Shown here in pieces: positions 7,180 through 16,874 of a stretch of 64,000 bases of DNA; within the stretch, counting starts at the first letter, position 1; each line of letters begins with the position of its first letter. This stretch comes from Stenotrophomonas sp. 610A2. GTDB lineage: Bacteria > Pseudomonadota > Gammaproteobacteria > Xanthomonadales > Xanthomonadaceae. The translations under genes were made by a program, and so were the position numbers. The notes beneath the pieces were generated by a model. The model had not been told where the DNA came from, did not search any database, and saw only the letters and a list, made by a program, of their open reading frames with translations. The stretch covers positions 3,038,001 to 3,102,000 of the forward strand of contig NZ_CP130832.1 of assembly GCF_030549615.1 (NCBI RefSeq), read 5' to 3'.

Positions 7180-8739
7180 TCAGTGACCACCTGCCGACGC
7201 TGCACCAGCACCCGCACCAAACGGGGGCTTGGCCAGCCACACCAGGCCGATGATCAGCAGGAACACCCAGCCCAGCAGCAGGAAGATGTCGTTGAAGCCC
7301 ATCTGCGAGGCCTGGTGATTGATCATCTCGTTGAGCACCGCCGCACCATGCTGCAGATCGCCCTGCCCCATCGCGGTCACCTGCTGATGCATGCCCGGAT
7401 CGTATAGCGACACATGTTCGGTCAGATCAGCATGATGTTGTTGAGTCCGACGCGCCCACAACCACGTGGTAAGCGACGCCGCGAAGCTGCCCGCCAAGGT
7501 GCGCAGGAAGGTCGCCAGGCCAGAGCCGGCGGCGATCTCGCGGCCGTCAAGGTCGGACAACAGGATCTGCAACACCGGCATGAAGAACAGCGCCAACCCA
7601 ACACCCATCAGCAACTGCACGCCGGCAACGTGCTCGAAGTTGACCTGCAGGTTGAAGCCAGAGCGCATGAAACTGGTCATCGACAACACGAAGAACGCAA
7701 TCGTCGCCAGGTAGCGCATGTCGACCTTGTGGCCGAACTTGCCCAGCACCGGCGCCACCATGATCGGCAGGATGCCCAATGGCGCAGTGGCCAGGCCGGC
7801 CCAGATCGCGGTATAGCCCATGTCACGCTGCAACCACTGCGGGATCATCAACGCCACCGAGAAGAACGCCGCGTAACCAACAATCATCGCCAAGGTGCCG
7901 GCGCGGAAGTTGCGATGCCGCAGCAACTTCAGGTCAACAATGGGGTCCTTGTCGGTCAGCTCCCAGATCACGAACACCGCCAGCATCACCGCAGCAATAC
8001 AGGTCAGCACCACGATCTTGGTCGAGTTGAACCAGTCTTCCTCGTTGCCCAGATCCAGCATCAGCTGCAGGCAGCCGACGCCGATCACCAGGGTGACCAG
8101 GCCGACGTAATCCATCTTCGGCCGCTCGGTGGTTTCCACGCGATGGCGCAGCTGGCTGCCGACAATCGCCGCGGCGATGATGCCCAACGGCACGTTGATC
8201 AGGAAGATCCATTCCCAGCTGTAGTTGTCGGTGATCCAGCCACCGAGGATGGGACCGGCAATCGGCGCGACCACGGTGATCATCGCCAGCAAGGCCAAAG
8301 CCTGCCCGCGCTTCTCCCGTGGATAGATCGACACCAGCAGCGACTGGGTGATCGGGTACATCGGCCCGGCCACGAAGCCCTGCAGCGCGCGCGACACCAC
8401 CAGCATGCCCATGCTCTGGGCGATGCCGCACAACAGCGAGGCGATCGAGAACGCGATGGTCGCCCAGATGAAGAGCTTCACTTCACCGAAGCGGCGGCTC
8501 AACCACCCCGTCAGCGGCAAGGCAATCGCCGTGCTGACCGCGAACGAGGTGATGACCCAGGTCGCCTGCTGCGAACTGGCGCCGAGGTTGCCGGCGATCG
8601 TCGGCAACGAGACATTGGCGATGGTGGTATCCAGCACCTGCATAAACGAGGCCAGCGCCAGGCCGGCCGTGCACAATGCAACATTGGCTGGCCCTGCGCC
8701 GAACGTCGTGGCCGGCGCCGTGGGAGCTTGAGCGGACAT
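7180..8739 (-). CDS. emrB: DHA2-family multidrug MFS transporter EmrB
   Basis: Inner-membrane drug/proton antiporter, the energised part of the tripartite EmrCAB pump. The 519-residue sequence is that of a 14-helix EmrB/QacA transporter. The helix 1 motif is FMQVLDTTIANVSLPTIAGN, the loop 2-3 motif is GWLSRRFGEVKLF, and antiporter motif C in helix 5 is seen as VAPIAGPILGGWI. A Gly/Ala-rich tail is cytoplasmic. It follows emrA by 7 bp and is the last gene of the operon, with a terminator just beyond. In S. maltophilia the homologous EmrCABsm pump exports hydrophobic compounds such as CCCP, tetrachlorosalicylanilide and nalidixic acid; the same role is inferred here from order and family. Confidence 0.95.
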   Translation of the reverse strand: MSAQAPTAPATTFGAGPANVALCTAGLALASFMQVLDTTIANVSLPTIAGNLGASSQQATWVITSFAVSTAIALPLTGWLSRRFGEVKLFIWATIAFSIASLLCGIAQSMGMLVVSRALQGFVAGPMYPITQSLLVSIYPREKRGQALALLAMITVVAPIAGPILGGWITDNYSWEWIFLINVPLGIIAAAIVGSQLRHRVETTERPKMDYVGLVTLVIGVGCLQLMLDLGNEEDWFNSTKIVVLTCIAAVMLAVFVIWELTDKDPIVDLKLLRHRNFRAGTLAMIVGYAAFFSVALMIPQWLQRDMGYTAIWAGLATAPLGILPIMVAPVLGKFGHKVDMRYLATIAFFVLSMTSFMRSGFNLQVNFEHVAGVQLLMGVGLALFFMPVLQILLSDLDGREIAAGSGLATFLRTLAGSFAASLTTWLWARRTQQHHADLTEHVSLYDPGMHQQVTAMGQGDLQHGAAVLNEMINHQASQMGFNDIFLLLGWVFLLIIGLVWLAKPPFGAGAGAASAGGH

Positions 8740-8746
8740 GGTGACC

Positions 8747-9928
8747 TCAGCTGGCGCGCGCGGACTGCGGCAGGTTGTCCTGGATGATGCTGTGGATCAG
8801 CGCGTCGGCATCGTGCAGCTGCTTGGCATAGACCTGCGTGCCGTACACCGTGCCCTTGGCTGCATCGGCCGGCAGCACCGTGCCCTTCTGGTCGTGCAGG
8901 TTGACCTCGGCCTTCATCGACAGACCCAGGCGCAGCGGATGCTCGGCAAGCTGCTTGGCGTCGACGGCGATGCGCACCGGCACGCGCTGCACGATCTTGA
9001 TCCAGTTGCCGCTGGCGTTCTGCGCCGGCAGCAACGAGAACGCCGAACCGGTACCCAGGCCGAGGTTGGTGATATGACCCTTGTAGGTCACGTCGCCACC
9101 GTACAGGTCCGAGCGCAGCTCCACTTCCTGGCCCAGGCGCATGTGCCGCAGCTGGGTTTCCTTGAAGTTCGCATCCACCCACATCTGTTCGGCCGGCACC
9201 ACCGCCATCAAGGCCGCACCCGGCTGCACGCGCTGGCCGACCTGCACCGAGCGACGTGCAACATAACCGGTGACCGGCGCAACGATGCCGGCACGTGCGT
9301 TGTTGAGATAGGCCTGGCGCAGCTGTGCCGCAGCCGCCTGCACGTCCGGCTGGGTGGCGATGACGGTGTCGTCGATCAGCGCGCGGCTGCGCTCGACGGT
9401 CTCGCGCGAACCGGCAACGGCGGCCTCGGCAGCGGCCAGCTCGTCACGGGCGTGGGCCAGTTCCTCATTGGAAATGGCACCGCTGGCAGCAAGGTCACGG
9501 CGACGGGCGAAGTCTTCGCGAGCACGCTTCACCGACACCATCCGCGCGTTCAATTCCGCCTGCGCACCTTCCGCACTGCGGTACAGGCCGCGCACCTGGC
9601 GCACGGTGCTGGCGAGGTTGGCCTGCGCCTGCTGCATCGCCACTTCGGTATCGGCCGGGTCCAGCTGCACCAGCAGTTGGCCCTGCTCCACCTTCATGCC
9701 GTCATCGGCGGCGATGGACACCACGGTGCCGGTGATCTGCGGGGTGATCTGCACCTGGTTGCCGCCGACATAGGCGTCGTCGGTTTCCTCGGCCCAGCGG
9801 CCCAGGAAGTAGTACCACGCGGCAAACGCTGCCAGCAGGATCATGATGACGAACAACAGGCCGCGCAGCAGCTTGCCGCGACGGCTCGGAGCGGCGGCTG
9901 CCGCATCGGGGGAGGTTGTCTGGCTCAT
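8747..9928 (-). CDS. emrA: EmrA-type periplasmic adaptor (membrane fusion protein)
   Basis: HlyD/EmrA adaptor that joins the MFS pump EmrB to the outer-membrane channel EmrC. It has a short cytoplasmic N-terminus, one membrane segment at about 20-45 (GLLFVIMILLAAFAAWYYFLG), a lipoyl half-motif (DDAYVGGNQVQITPQITGTV), a long alpha-hairpin at about 100-200, the second lipoyl half (ARAGIVAPVTGYVARRSVQVG) and beta-barrel domains (GLSMKAEVNLHDQKG). At 393 residues it is normal for EmrA. It sits between emrC (11 bp away) and emrB (7 bp away) and is co-transcribed with them. Confidence 0.95.
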   Translation of the reverse strand: MSQTTSPDAAAAAPSRRGKLLRGLLFVIMILLAAFAAWYYFLGRWAEETDDAYVGGNQVQITPQITGTVVSIAADDGMKVEQGQLLVQLDPADTEVAMQQAQANLASTVRQVRGLYRSAEGAQAELNARMVSVKRAREDFARRRDLAASGAISNEELAHARDELAAAEAAVAGSRETVERSRALIDDTVIATQPDVQAAAAQLRQAYLNNARAGIVAPVTGYVARRSVQVGQRVQPGAALMAVVPAEQMWVDANFKETQLRHMRLGQEVELRSDLYGGDVTYKGHITNLGLGTGSAFSLLPAQNASGNWIKIVQRVPVRIAVDAKQLAEHPLRLGLSMKAEVNLHDQKGTVLPADAAKGTVYGTQVYAKQLHDADALIHSIIQDNLPQSARAS

Positions 9929-9939
9929 TCGGGGGACTC

Positions 9940-11436
9940 TCAGGAATGCGTGGTGTCGTTGCCGGCGGCAGCGGCCGGCGCCGTGTCGGCGGTGGGCTGG
10001 AAGCCGCCGCCGAGGGCGGTGCTCAGGCGTACCGAAGACAGCAGTTGCTGTGATTGCAGGTTGCTCAGCCCCTGGTCGGCCTGCAGCAGGCGGTCCTGGG
10101 TGCTGAGTACATCGAGGTAATTGCCGATACCAGCGCGGTAGCGCTGCTGCGCAAGCTCGTAGGCGGTCTGCGCGATGCCACGCAGCTGCTGCTGCGCCTG
10201 CACCTGCTCGGCCAGCGAACGGCTGGCGTTGACCTGGTCGGCAACGTCGCGCAGGGCCTCCACCAGGGTGTGGTTGTAGTTGGCCACGGCAAGGTCATAG
10301 TCGGCATCGCTGCTGGCCAGGCCGGCGCGCAGGCGACCGCCATCGAAGATCGGCAGGCTCAGCGCAGGCGCCAGCAGGCCGAAGGTGGAGCCGCTTTCCA
10401 GCAGGCTGCCCAGGTCCTTGGACACGACCCCGCCCAAGGCGGTCAGGTTGAGGTTGGGATAGAAACGGGTCTTGGCCACCTTGACCTGCTTGTCCGCCGC
10501 TTCCACGCGCCAGCGCGCGGCAACGATATCCGGACGCCGGCCCAGCAGTTCGCTGGGAACTACACCTGGCAGCTGCAGGGCCAGCGGATTCAATTCATTC
10601 GGAACCTTGATGTCCAGGCCGCGATCCGGTCCTTTGCCAAGCAGCGCGGCCAGCGCATTGCGCGACACATCGATCTGCTGCTGCGCGGCCACTTGCTGCT
10701 GTTGTGCGGCTGGCAGCCGTGCCTGTGCCTGCTGCACCTGCAGTTCGCTGTCGATACCGGCGGCGCGACGCTGGCGGGTCAGCTGCAAGGTCTTCTCGGC
10801 GCGCGCCAGTTCGTCATTGGCAACACGCTGAAGTTGCCCGGCATGGGCCAGTTGCACGTAGCCCTGGACGATGGCGGCAGCCAGGTCCAGGCGCGCAGCC
10901 TGCGCATCCACGGCAGCGGCGTGGCCGCTGTCGACGGCAGCTTCCCAGGCGGCACGCTTGCCGCCCCATAGGTCGACGCCATAGCTGAAGTTGGCCACGG
11001 CCTGCACGCTGCCCATGTAATGCCCGCCGATTTCATCGCCGGCCATGGATTCGGGCAGACGCATGCCGGTGTAGCCCGGTGACAACGACAGGCTGGGCTT
11101 GCGCTCGGCATTGCTGCTGGCGGCGTGTGCCTGGGCCTGGCGCAGGCGCGCGTCGGCGGCTTCCAGCGAAGGAGAACCGCGCAGGGCTTCGTCGATCAGC
11201 GCATCCAACTGCGGGTCGGCGAGTGCACGCCACCAGTCGGCGGCGGGAAAGCCCGCTGAGCTGAGCGACGTACCGGCCAGGCTGCGGCTGCTGTGCAGGC
11301 TGTCGGCATCCAGCAGTCGTCCCTGCGGTTGCAGGCCACGGCTGCTGGCGCAGGCGGCCAGCGTAAGAACCAGCGCCGCGGCCAGGAGGCCGCGGGCGGG
11401 TGAAACCAGGGATGTGGGGGAGGACATGGTTTTCAT
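9940..11436 (-). CDS. emrC: Outer-membrane channel of the Emr pump (NodT family lipoprotein)
   Basis: TolC-like outer-membrane factor for EmrAB, encoded inside the operon as is characteristic of Stenotrophomonas; E. coli EmrAB borrows TolC instead. The signal sequence ends in a lipobox (LTLAACASSRG, Cys29), so it is probably lipidated. Family features are SAGFPAADWWRALADPQLDAL near 60, the SELLGRRPDIVAARWRVEAA motif and a second copy of the helical hairpin repeat. The start overlaps the end of emrR by four bases (ATGA), so translation is coupled to the repressor. An internal ATG three codons on (MSSPTS) is an alternative start. Confidence 0.93.
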   Translation of the reverse strand: MKTMSSPTSLVSPARGLLAAALVLTLAACASSRGLQPQGRLLDADSLHSSRSLAGTSLSSAGFPAADWWRALADPQLDALIDEALRGSPSLEAADARLRQAQAHAASSNAERKPSLSLSPGYTGMRLPESMAGDEIGGHYMGSVQAVANFSYGVDLWGGKRAAWEAAVDSGHAAAVDAQAARLDLAAAIVQGYVQLAHAGQLQRVANDELARAEKTLQLTRQRRAAGIDSELQVQQAQARLPAAQQQQVAAQQQIDVSRNALAALLGKGPDRGLDIKVPNELNPLALQLPGVVPSELLGRRPDIVAARWRVEAADKQVKVAKTRFYPNLNLTALGGVVSKDLGSLLESGSTFGLLAPALSLPIFDGGRLRAGLASSDADYDLAVANYNHTLVEALRDVADQVNASRSLAEQVQAQQQLRGIAQTAYELAQQRYRAGIGNYLDVLSTQDRLLQADQGLSNLQSQQLLSSVRLSTALGGGFQPTADTAPAAAAGNDTTHS

Positions 11437-11879
11437 GGGGTCATCAAGGAGTCACGTATACGGAGCAGCAGGGACATCAACATCTCCCGCTCCTCCACCT
11501 GCAGGTCACGCATGGCGTCTTCCATCACCTTGTCGCCACGCTGTTTCAAGCGCAGCCACAGGGCACGGCCTTCATCGGTGAGCACGATCTGCAATGCACG
11601 ACGGTCCTGCGCATGCGTCTCGCGGCGCACGCAACCAAGCGCTTCGAACTTGTCCAGCAGACGGGTCACCGCGCTGGGGACCTGGTCCAGGCCGCGTGCA
11701 AGCTGGTTGGCGGTACAGGGCGCCATGTGCATCAAGGTCTTCAGACCGATGTAGTGGCTGAATCCAAGGCCGAGGTCTTCCTCGGCCATGGAGGCATCAA
11801 GCTGCCGGGCGAGGCCATCGCGGACTTGCCGCAGCAACAGGCCAAAGCTGGGGGGCTGGGTGGTGTCGGCACAGATCAT
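11433..11879 (-). CDS. emrR: MarR-family repressor EmrR
   Basis: 148-residue winged-helix regulator of the MarR/EmrR group: dimerisation helices at both ends, a recognition region (NQLARGLDQVPSAVTRLLDKFEALG, cited in part) at about 58-82 and a wing RRETHAQDRRALQIVLT. In S. maltophilia EmrRsm represses its own operon and is released by pump substrates such as CCCP. Here it is the first gene of emrR-emrC-emrA-emrB and faces a 24-bp palindrome 25 bp upstream of its start, which fits autoregulation. The role is strongly supported by position and family. Confidence 0.93.
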   Translation of the reverse strand: MICADTTQPPSFGLLLRQVRDGLARQLDASMAEEDLGLGFSHYIGLKTLMHMAPCTANQLARGLDQVPSAVTRLLDKFEALGCVRRETHAQDRRALQIVLTDEGRALWLRLKQRGDKVMEDAMRDLQVEEREMLMSLLLRIRDSLMTP

Positions 11880-11903
11880 GGGCGGGCATTTTCCTTCCAG
11901 ATG

Positions 11904-11927
11904 GAATATTTCTCAATGGAAATATTC
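11904..11927. promoter_or_regulatory. Palindromic operator candidate upstream of emrR
   Basis: A perfect 9-bp inverted repeat GAATATTTC (11904-11912) and GAAATATTC (11919-11927) with a 6-bp spacer, AT-rich in GC-rich surroundings. Its size and symmetry fit a MarR-type dimer site. A possible leftward -10 (TAGAAT, 11929-11924) overlaps it, so binding would block emrR transcription. It lies in the 144-bp gap shared with the divergent AraC-type gene and could affect both. Confidence 0.7.
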
Positions 11928-12023
11928 TACTTGGTATCAAATGCTGTGTTGCACCAATGGTGTTTGCGGCCGACCTGGACACAGTAATGGCTGTGAACGT
12001 GGCCCGGTAATACAATCCAGCCA

Positions 12024-12962
12024 ATGAATGACGAAATCCAGCCAAGCGCAGGCGCAACCCTCTCTTCGGTCCGGCGCCGTGCACCGCAGGGCTTTGACAT
12101 GCAGCTGCCCGCCCCGCTGCTGCGTGACCAGGAACTGGACTGGTTCGAGCGCGACGACGGGCCGCCGGTCTTCGGCTTCCGCTTCGACAGCCCGCGGGGC
12201 CTGGCCCGCGAGGTGGACTGGCACCAGCACGCGCGGGCACAGCTGATCTGCGTCGAGCGCGGCCTTCTGACCACCCGCACTCGCCACGGCACCTGGTCCT
12301 TGCCGGCAGGTTCGGGTGGCTGGATGCCCGCGGCCGAGCCGCATACGGTGGTGATCGACGGCCCGCTGCGTGGCTGGGGCATGGCCCTGGCCAGCCCGAT
12401 CTGTGTTGATTTACCCGACGATCCCTGCGTGATCGGCATTTCCCGCCTGCTCAATGCCTTGGCCGAGCGGATCAGCGACTGGTCGCCGGAACAACCACTG
12501 TCAGCGCCCCAGCAGCACATGATGGATGTACTGCTGGACGAAATCCGGCAGGCACCGCGCCAGCGCATGCACCTGCCGATGCCGGCCGATCGGCGCCTGC
12601 TGCGGATCGCCTCGCAACTGCTGGCCGAGCCGGCCGATGACCGCAGCCTTGCGCAATGGGCACAGTGGGCGGGCTTGTCGCCGCGCAGCCTGAGCCGCCA
12701 CTTCCGCGACGAGACCACCTTGAGCTTCGCCCAGTGGCGGCAGCAGGCACGACTGGCCGAGGCGCTGCGCCGCCTCAACGACGGCCATGCCGTGGCCGAC
12801 ATCGCCCATTCACTGGGGTTCAGCAGCCCCAGCGCCTTCGTGATCGTGTTCCGCCGCCACTTCGGCCTGCCGCCCGGCCGCTACCAGAGCCGAGCCGATC
12901 AGGGGCTGGAAGGCGGGCTCGATCCCATCCGCGGCTTGGCATCTCCGCCGCCATCCGGATAA
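12024..12962 (+). CDS. AraC-family transcriptional regulator with cupin sensor domain
   Basis: 312 residues. The N-terminal part is a cupin-like sensor (REVDWHQHARAQLICVERG, with the His pair typical of the fold). The C-terminal 100 residues contain two helix-turn-helix motifs: RSLAQWAQWAGLSPRSLSRH (about 207-226) and VADIAHSLGFSSPSAFVIVF (about 255-274), followed by the family ending RRHFGLPPGRYQS. Such proteins often regulate an adjacent gene or efflux pump; it is divergent from emrR across a 144-bp region and ends 64 bp before parC. Ligand and targets are unknown. Confidence 0.88.
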   Translation: MNDEIQPSAGATLSSVRRRAPQGFDMQLPAPLLRDQELDWFERDDGPPVFGFRFDSPRGLAREVDWHQHARAQLICVERGLLTTRTRHGTWSLPAGSGGWMPAAEPHTVVIDGPLRGWGMALASPICVDLPDDPCVIGISRLLNALAERISDWSPEQPLSAPQQHMMDVLLDEIRQAPRQRMHLPMPADRRLLRIASQLLAEPADDRSLAQWAQWAGLSPRSLSRHFRDETTLSFAQWRQQARLAEALRRLNDGHAVADIAHSLGFSSPSAFVIVFRRHFGLPPGRYQSRADQGLEGGLDPIRGLASPPPSG

Positions 12963-13026
12963 TCGTCGGATCAGGCAGCCGGCGGTCCCCGCCTTGGCTC
13001 CGCACAACAGGTAGCACCCACCCGCA

Positions 13027-15270
<2,244 letters not shown>

Positions 15271-15274
15271 ACAG

Positions 15275-15308
15275 AGAAGGCCGGGCAATGCCCGGCCTTC
15301 TGCTTTTT
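15275..15308 (+). terminator. Terminator of parC
   Basis: 12-bp perfect stem AGAAGGCCGGGC-AAT-GCCCGGCCTTCT followed by GCTTTTTG, beginning 4 bp after the parC stop codon. Confidence 0.92.
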
Positions 15309-15315
15309 GTTTCGT

Positions 15316-15419
15316 GTAGGAGCGGCGTAAGCCGCGAAGCCACAAATCCAAACCGCGTCAGCAACCACGAAGCACCATTGATCCACTGCCCTCAGCTTCG
15401 CGGCTTACGCCACTCCTAC
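15316..15419. repeat. Inverted pair of GTAGGAGCGGCGTAAGCC repeats
   Basis: A plus-oriented copy at 15316-15340 and an inverted copy at 15394-15419, about 53 bp apart, each a palindrome around GCGGCGTAAGCCGC. It is a dispersed REP-like element, also seen at 7145, 19228 and 28991. Confidence 0.8.
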
Positions 15420-15449
15420 AAACCACCGGCAACGCAAGCGGAGAACCCC

Positions 15450-16106
15450 ATGCAACCCGACTTCTGGCTGCAACGTTGGCAGAACGGTCAAATCGGCTTC
15501 CATCGCAACGAGGTGATGCCGCTGCTGCAGAAGCACTGGCCCGAACTGCAACTGCCGGCAGGCAGCCGCGTGCTGGTGCCACTGTGCGGCAAGACCCTGG
15601 ACATGCACTGGCTGGCCGCCCAAGGCCATCGCGTGCTCGGCGTTGAACTGTCACCGATGGCCATCGAGCAGTTCTTCGCAGAAGCCGACATCACCCCGCA
15701 ACGCCACAGCAGCCAGTACGGCGAGCATTACAGCGCCGGGCCGATTGAAATCATCTGTGGTGATGCCTTCGCGCTGGATGCGGACTTGCTGGGCGATATC
15801 GCCGGCGTCTACGACCGCGCAGCACTGATCGCCTTGCCGCCGCACCTACGCCAGCACTACCGCGACACCTTGTATGGGCAGTTGCCGGTAGGCTGCCAAG
15901 GCGTGCTGATCACCCTGGAATACCCGCAGGACGAAAAGCAGGGCCCACCATTTTCGGTGGAAGAAGCGGAAGTCCAACGCCTGTTCGCCACACCGTGGCA
16001 GGCCGGCCTGCTGGAGCGGCGGGACATCCTCGACCAGCAGCCGGATTTCCGCGCCGACGGCGCAACCGCGCTATCCACTGCCGTCTACAGGCTGCAGCGC
16101 CTGTAA
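15450..16106 (+). CDS. tpm: Thiopurine S-methyltransferase
   Basis: 218-residue SAM-dependent methyltransferase of the TPMT family. Bacterial members methylate thiopurines in vitro and can methylate selenium and tellurium compounds. Signatures: N-terminal MQPDFWLQRWQNGQIGFH, SAM-binding VLVPLCGKTLDMHWLAAQGH with GVELSPMAIEQFF, and VYDRAALIALPPHLRQHY. The open frame runs further upstream, but only the ATG at 15450 (after AAGCGGAGAACCCC) gives the conserved N-terminus; the extra upstream codons are repeat DNA. It stands alone between two repeat clusters. Confidence 0.95.
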   Translation: MQPDFWLQRWQNGQIGFHRNEVMPLLQKHWPELQLPAGSRVLVPLCGKTLDMHWLAAQGHRVLGVELSPMAIEQFFAEADITPQRHSSQYGEHYSAGPIEIICGDAFALDADLLGDIAGVYDRAALIALPPHLRQHYRDTLYGQLPVGCQGVLITLEYPQDEKQGPPFSVEEAEVQRLFATPWQAGLLERRDILDQQPDFRADGATALSTAVYRLQRL

Positions 16107-16111
16107 TGCCT

Positions 16112-16231
16112 GTACTGCCGACCCATGGTCGGCAGGGGCATTACCGGCAAACCCAACGACCCGCAGTGCCGACCCATGGTCGGCAGCGGCGTTACCGATA
16201 GATTCAAATGCCGACCATGGGTCGGCACTAC
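16112..16231. repeat. Third SMAG-type repeat triplet
   Basis: Units 16112-16134 (+), 16163-16185 (+) and 16209-16231 (inverted), core TGCCGACCCATGGTCGGCA. This is a sequence variant of the tRNA-region units (GACCCATGGTC instead of GAGCCATGCTC), with the first unit carrying GTAC rather than GTAG. It lies between the convergent tpm and bacterioferritin genes. Confidence 0.8.
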
Positions 16232-16235
16232 AGGA

Positions 16236-16724
16236 TCAATGCGCCGGGGTGCCCTTGGCGTCCATCTTGCTCAGCTGGTACAGCTCCAGGCCAATACGCT
16301 TGATCAGGCCCAACTGCTTCTCCAGCCACCAGGCATGGTCTTCCTCGGTGTCACGCAACTGCAGCAGCAGGATGTCGCGGCTGACATAGTCACCCTGCGC
16401 TTCGCACAGCTTCACACCGGCGGCGAGGTTGGCGCGCACCTGGTATTCGACCTGCAGGTCCTTCTCCAGCATTTCCATCACGGTCACGCCGGGCTCGAAC
16501 GCGTGCGGACGCATGTCCGGGTTGCCGCCGAGGAACAGGATGCGACGCAGCAGCGCATCTGCGTGCTCGGTCTCTTCTTCCATCTCGTGGCCGATACGCT
16601 CGTACAGCGCCAGCAGGCCCTGATCTTCGTAACGACGGGAATGGATGAAGTACTGGTCGCGCGCAGCCAGTTCGCCGCGCAGCAGCTCCTTCAGGCACTC
16701 AACGACTTCGGATTTGCCCTGCAT
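16236..16724 (-). CDS. bfr: Bacterioferritin, haem-ligand methionine replaced
   Basis: 162-residue four-helix ferritin subunit that oxidises Fe(II) and stores it in a 24-mer cage. Ferroxidase ligands are visible: Glu18 ([11 protein letters not shown]), Glu51 and His54 (EEETEHAD), a glutamate at 93 (one residue shifted from E. coli Glu94), and Glu127 and His130 ([10 protein letters not shown]). The residue at position 52, Met in haem-binding E. coli Bfr and the axial ligand of the inter-subunit haem, is Thr here, so this subunit probably cannot hold haem alone. No bacterioferritin-associated ferredoxin gene is adjacent. Family certain; the haem status is inferred from alignment by eye. Confidence 0.92.
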   Translation of the reverse strand: MQGKSEVVECLKELLRGELAARDQYFIHSRRYEDQGLLALYERIGHEMEEETEHADALLRRILFLGGNPDMRPHAFEPGVTVMEMLEKDLQVEYQVRANLAAGVKLCEAQGDYVSRDILLLQLRDTEEDHAWWLEKQLGLIKRIGLELYQLSKMDAKGTPAH

Positions 16725-16750
16725 GGGGGGATGCTCCTGATGATTCGATG

Positions 16751-16779
16751 TGCATAGGGTGCCCCATCTGAAAATCCAA
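16751..16779 (-). promoter_or_regulatory. Candidate promoter of bacterioferritin gene
   Basis: Read leftward: -35 TTGGAT (16779-16774), 17-bp spacer, -10 TATGCA (16756-16751), with an AGGAG ribosome-binding site shortly before the ATG. Confidence 0.5.
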
Positions 16780-16874
16780 TGATCTAATCGGAATCACTTT
16801 CAGTTGCGATTCCCTCTCTTTCGGCTTCACAAGCTGTCTACAATCGCGACAGAACCGTTACCGGGGGTAGGCCT

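Noticed and set aside
15288..15449. N-terminal extension of the thiopurine methyltransferase
   Set aside because: The 54 extra codons are translated terminator and REP-like repeat DNA; the ATG at 15450 gives the exact family N-terminus.
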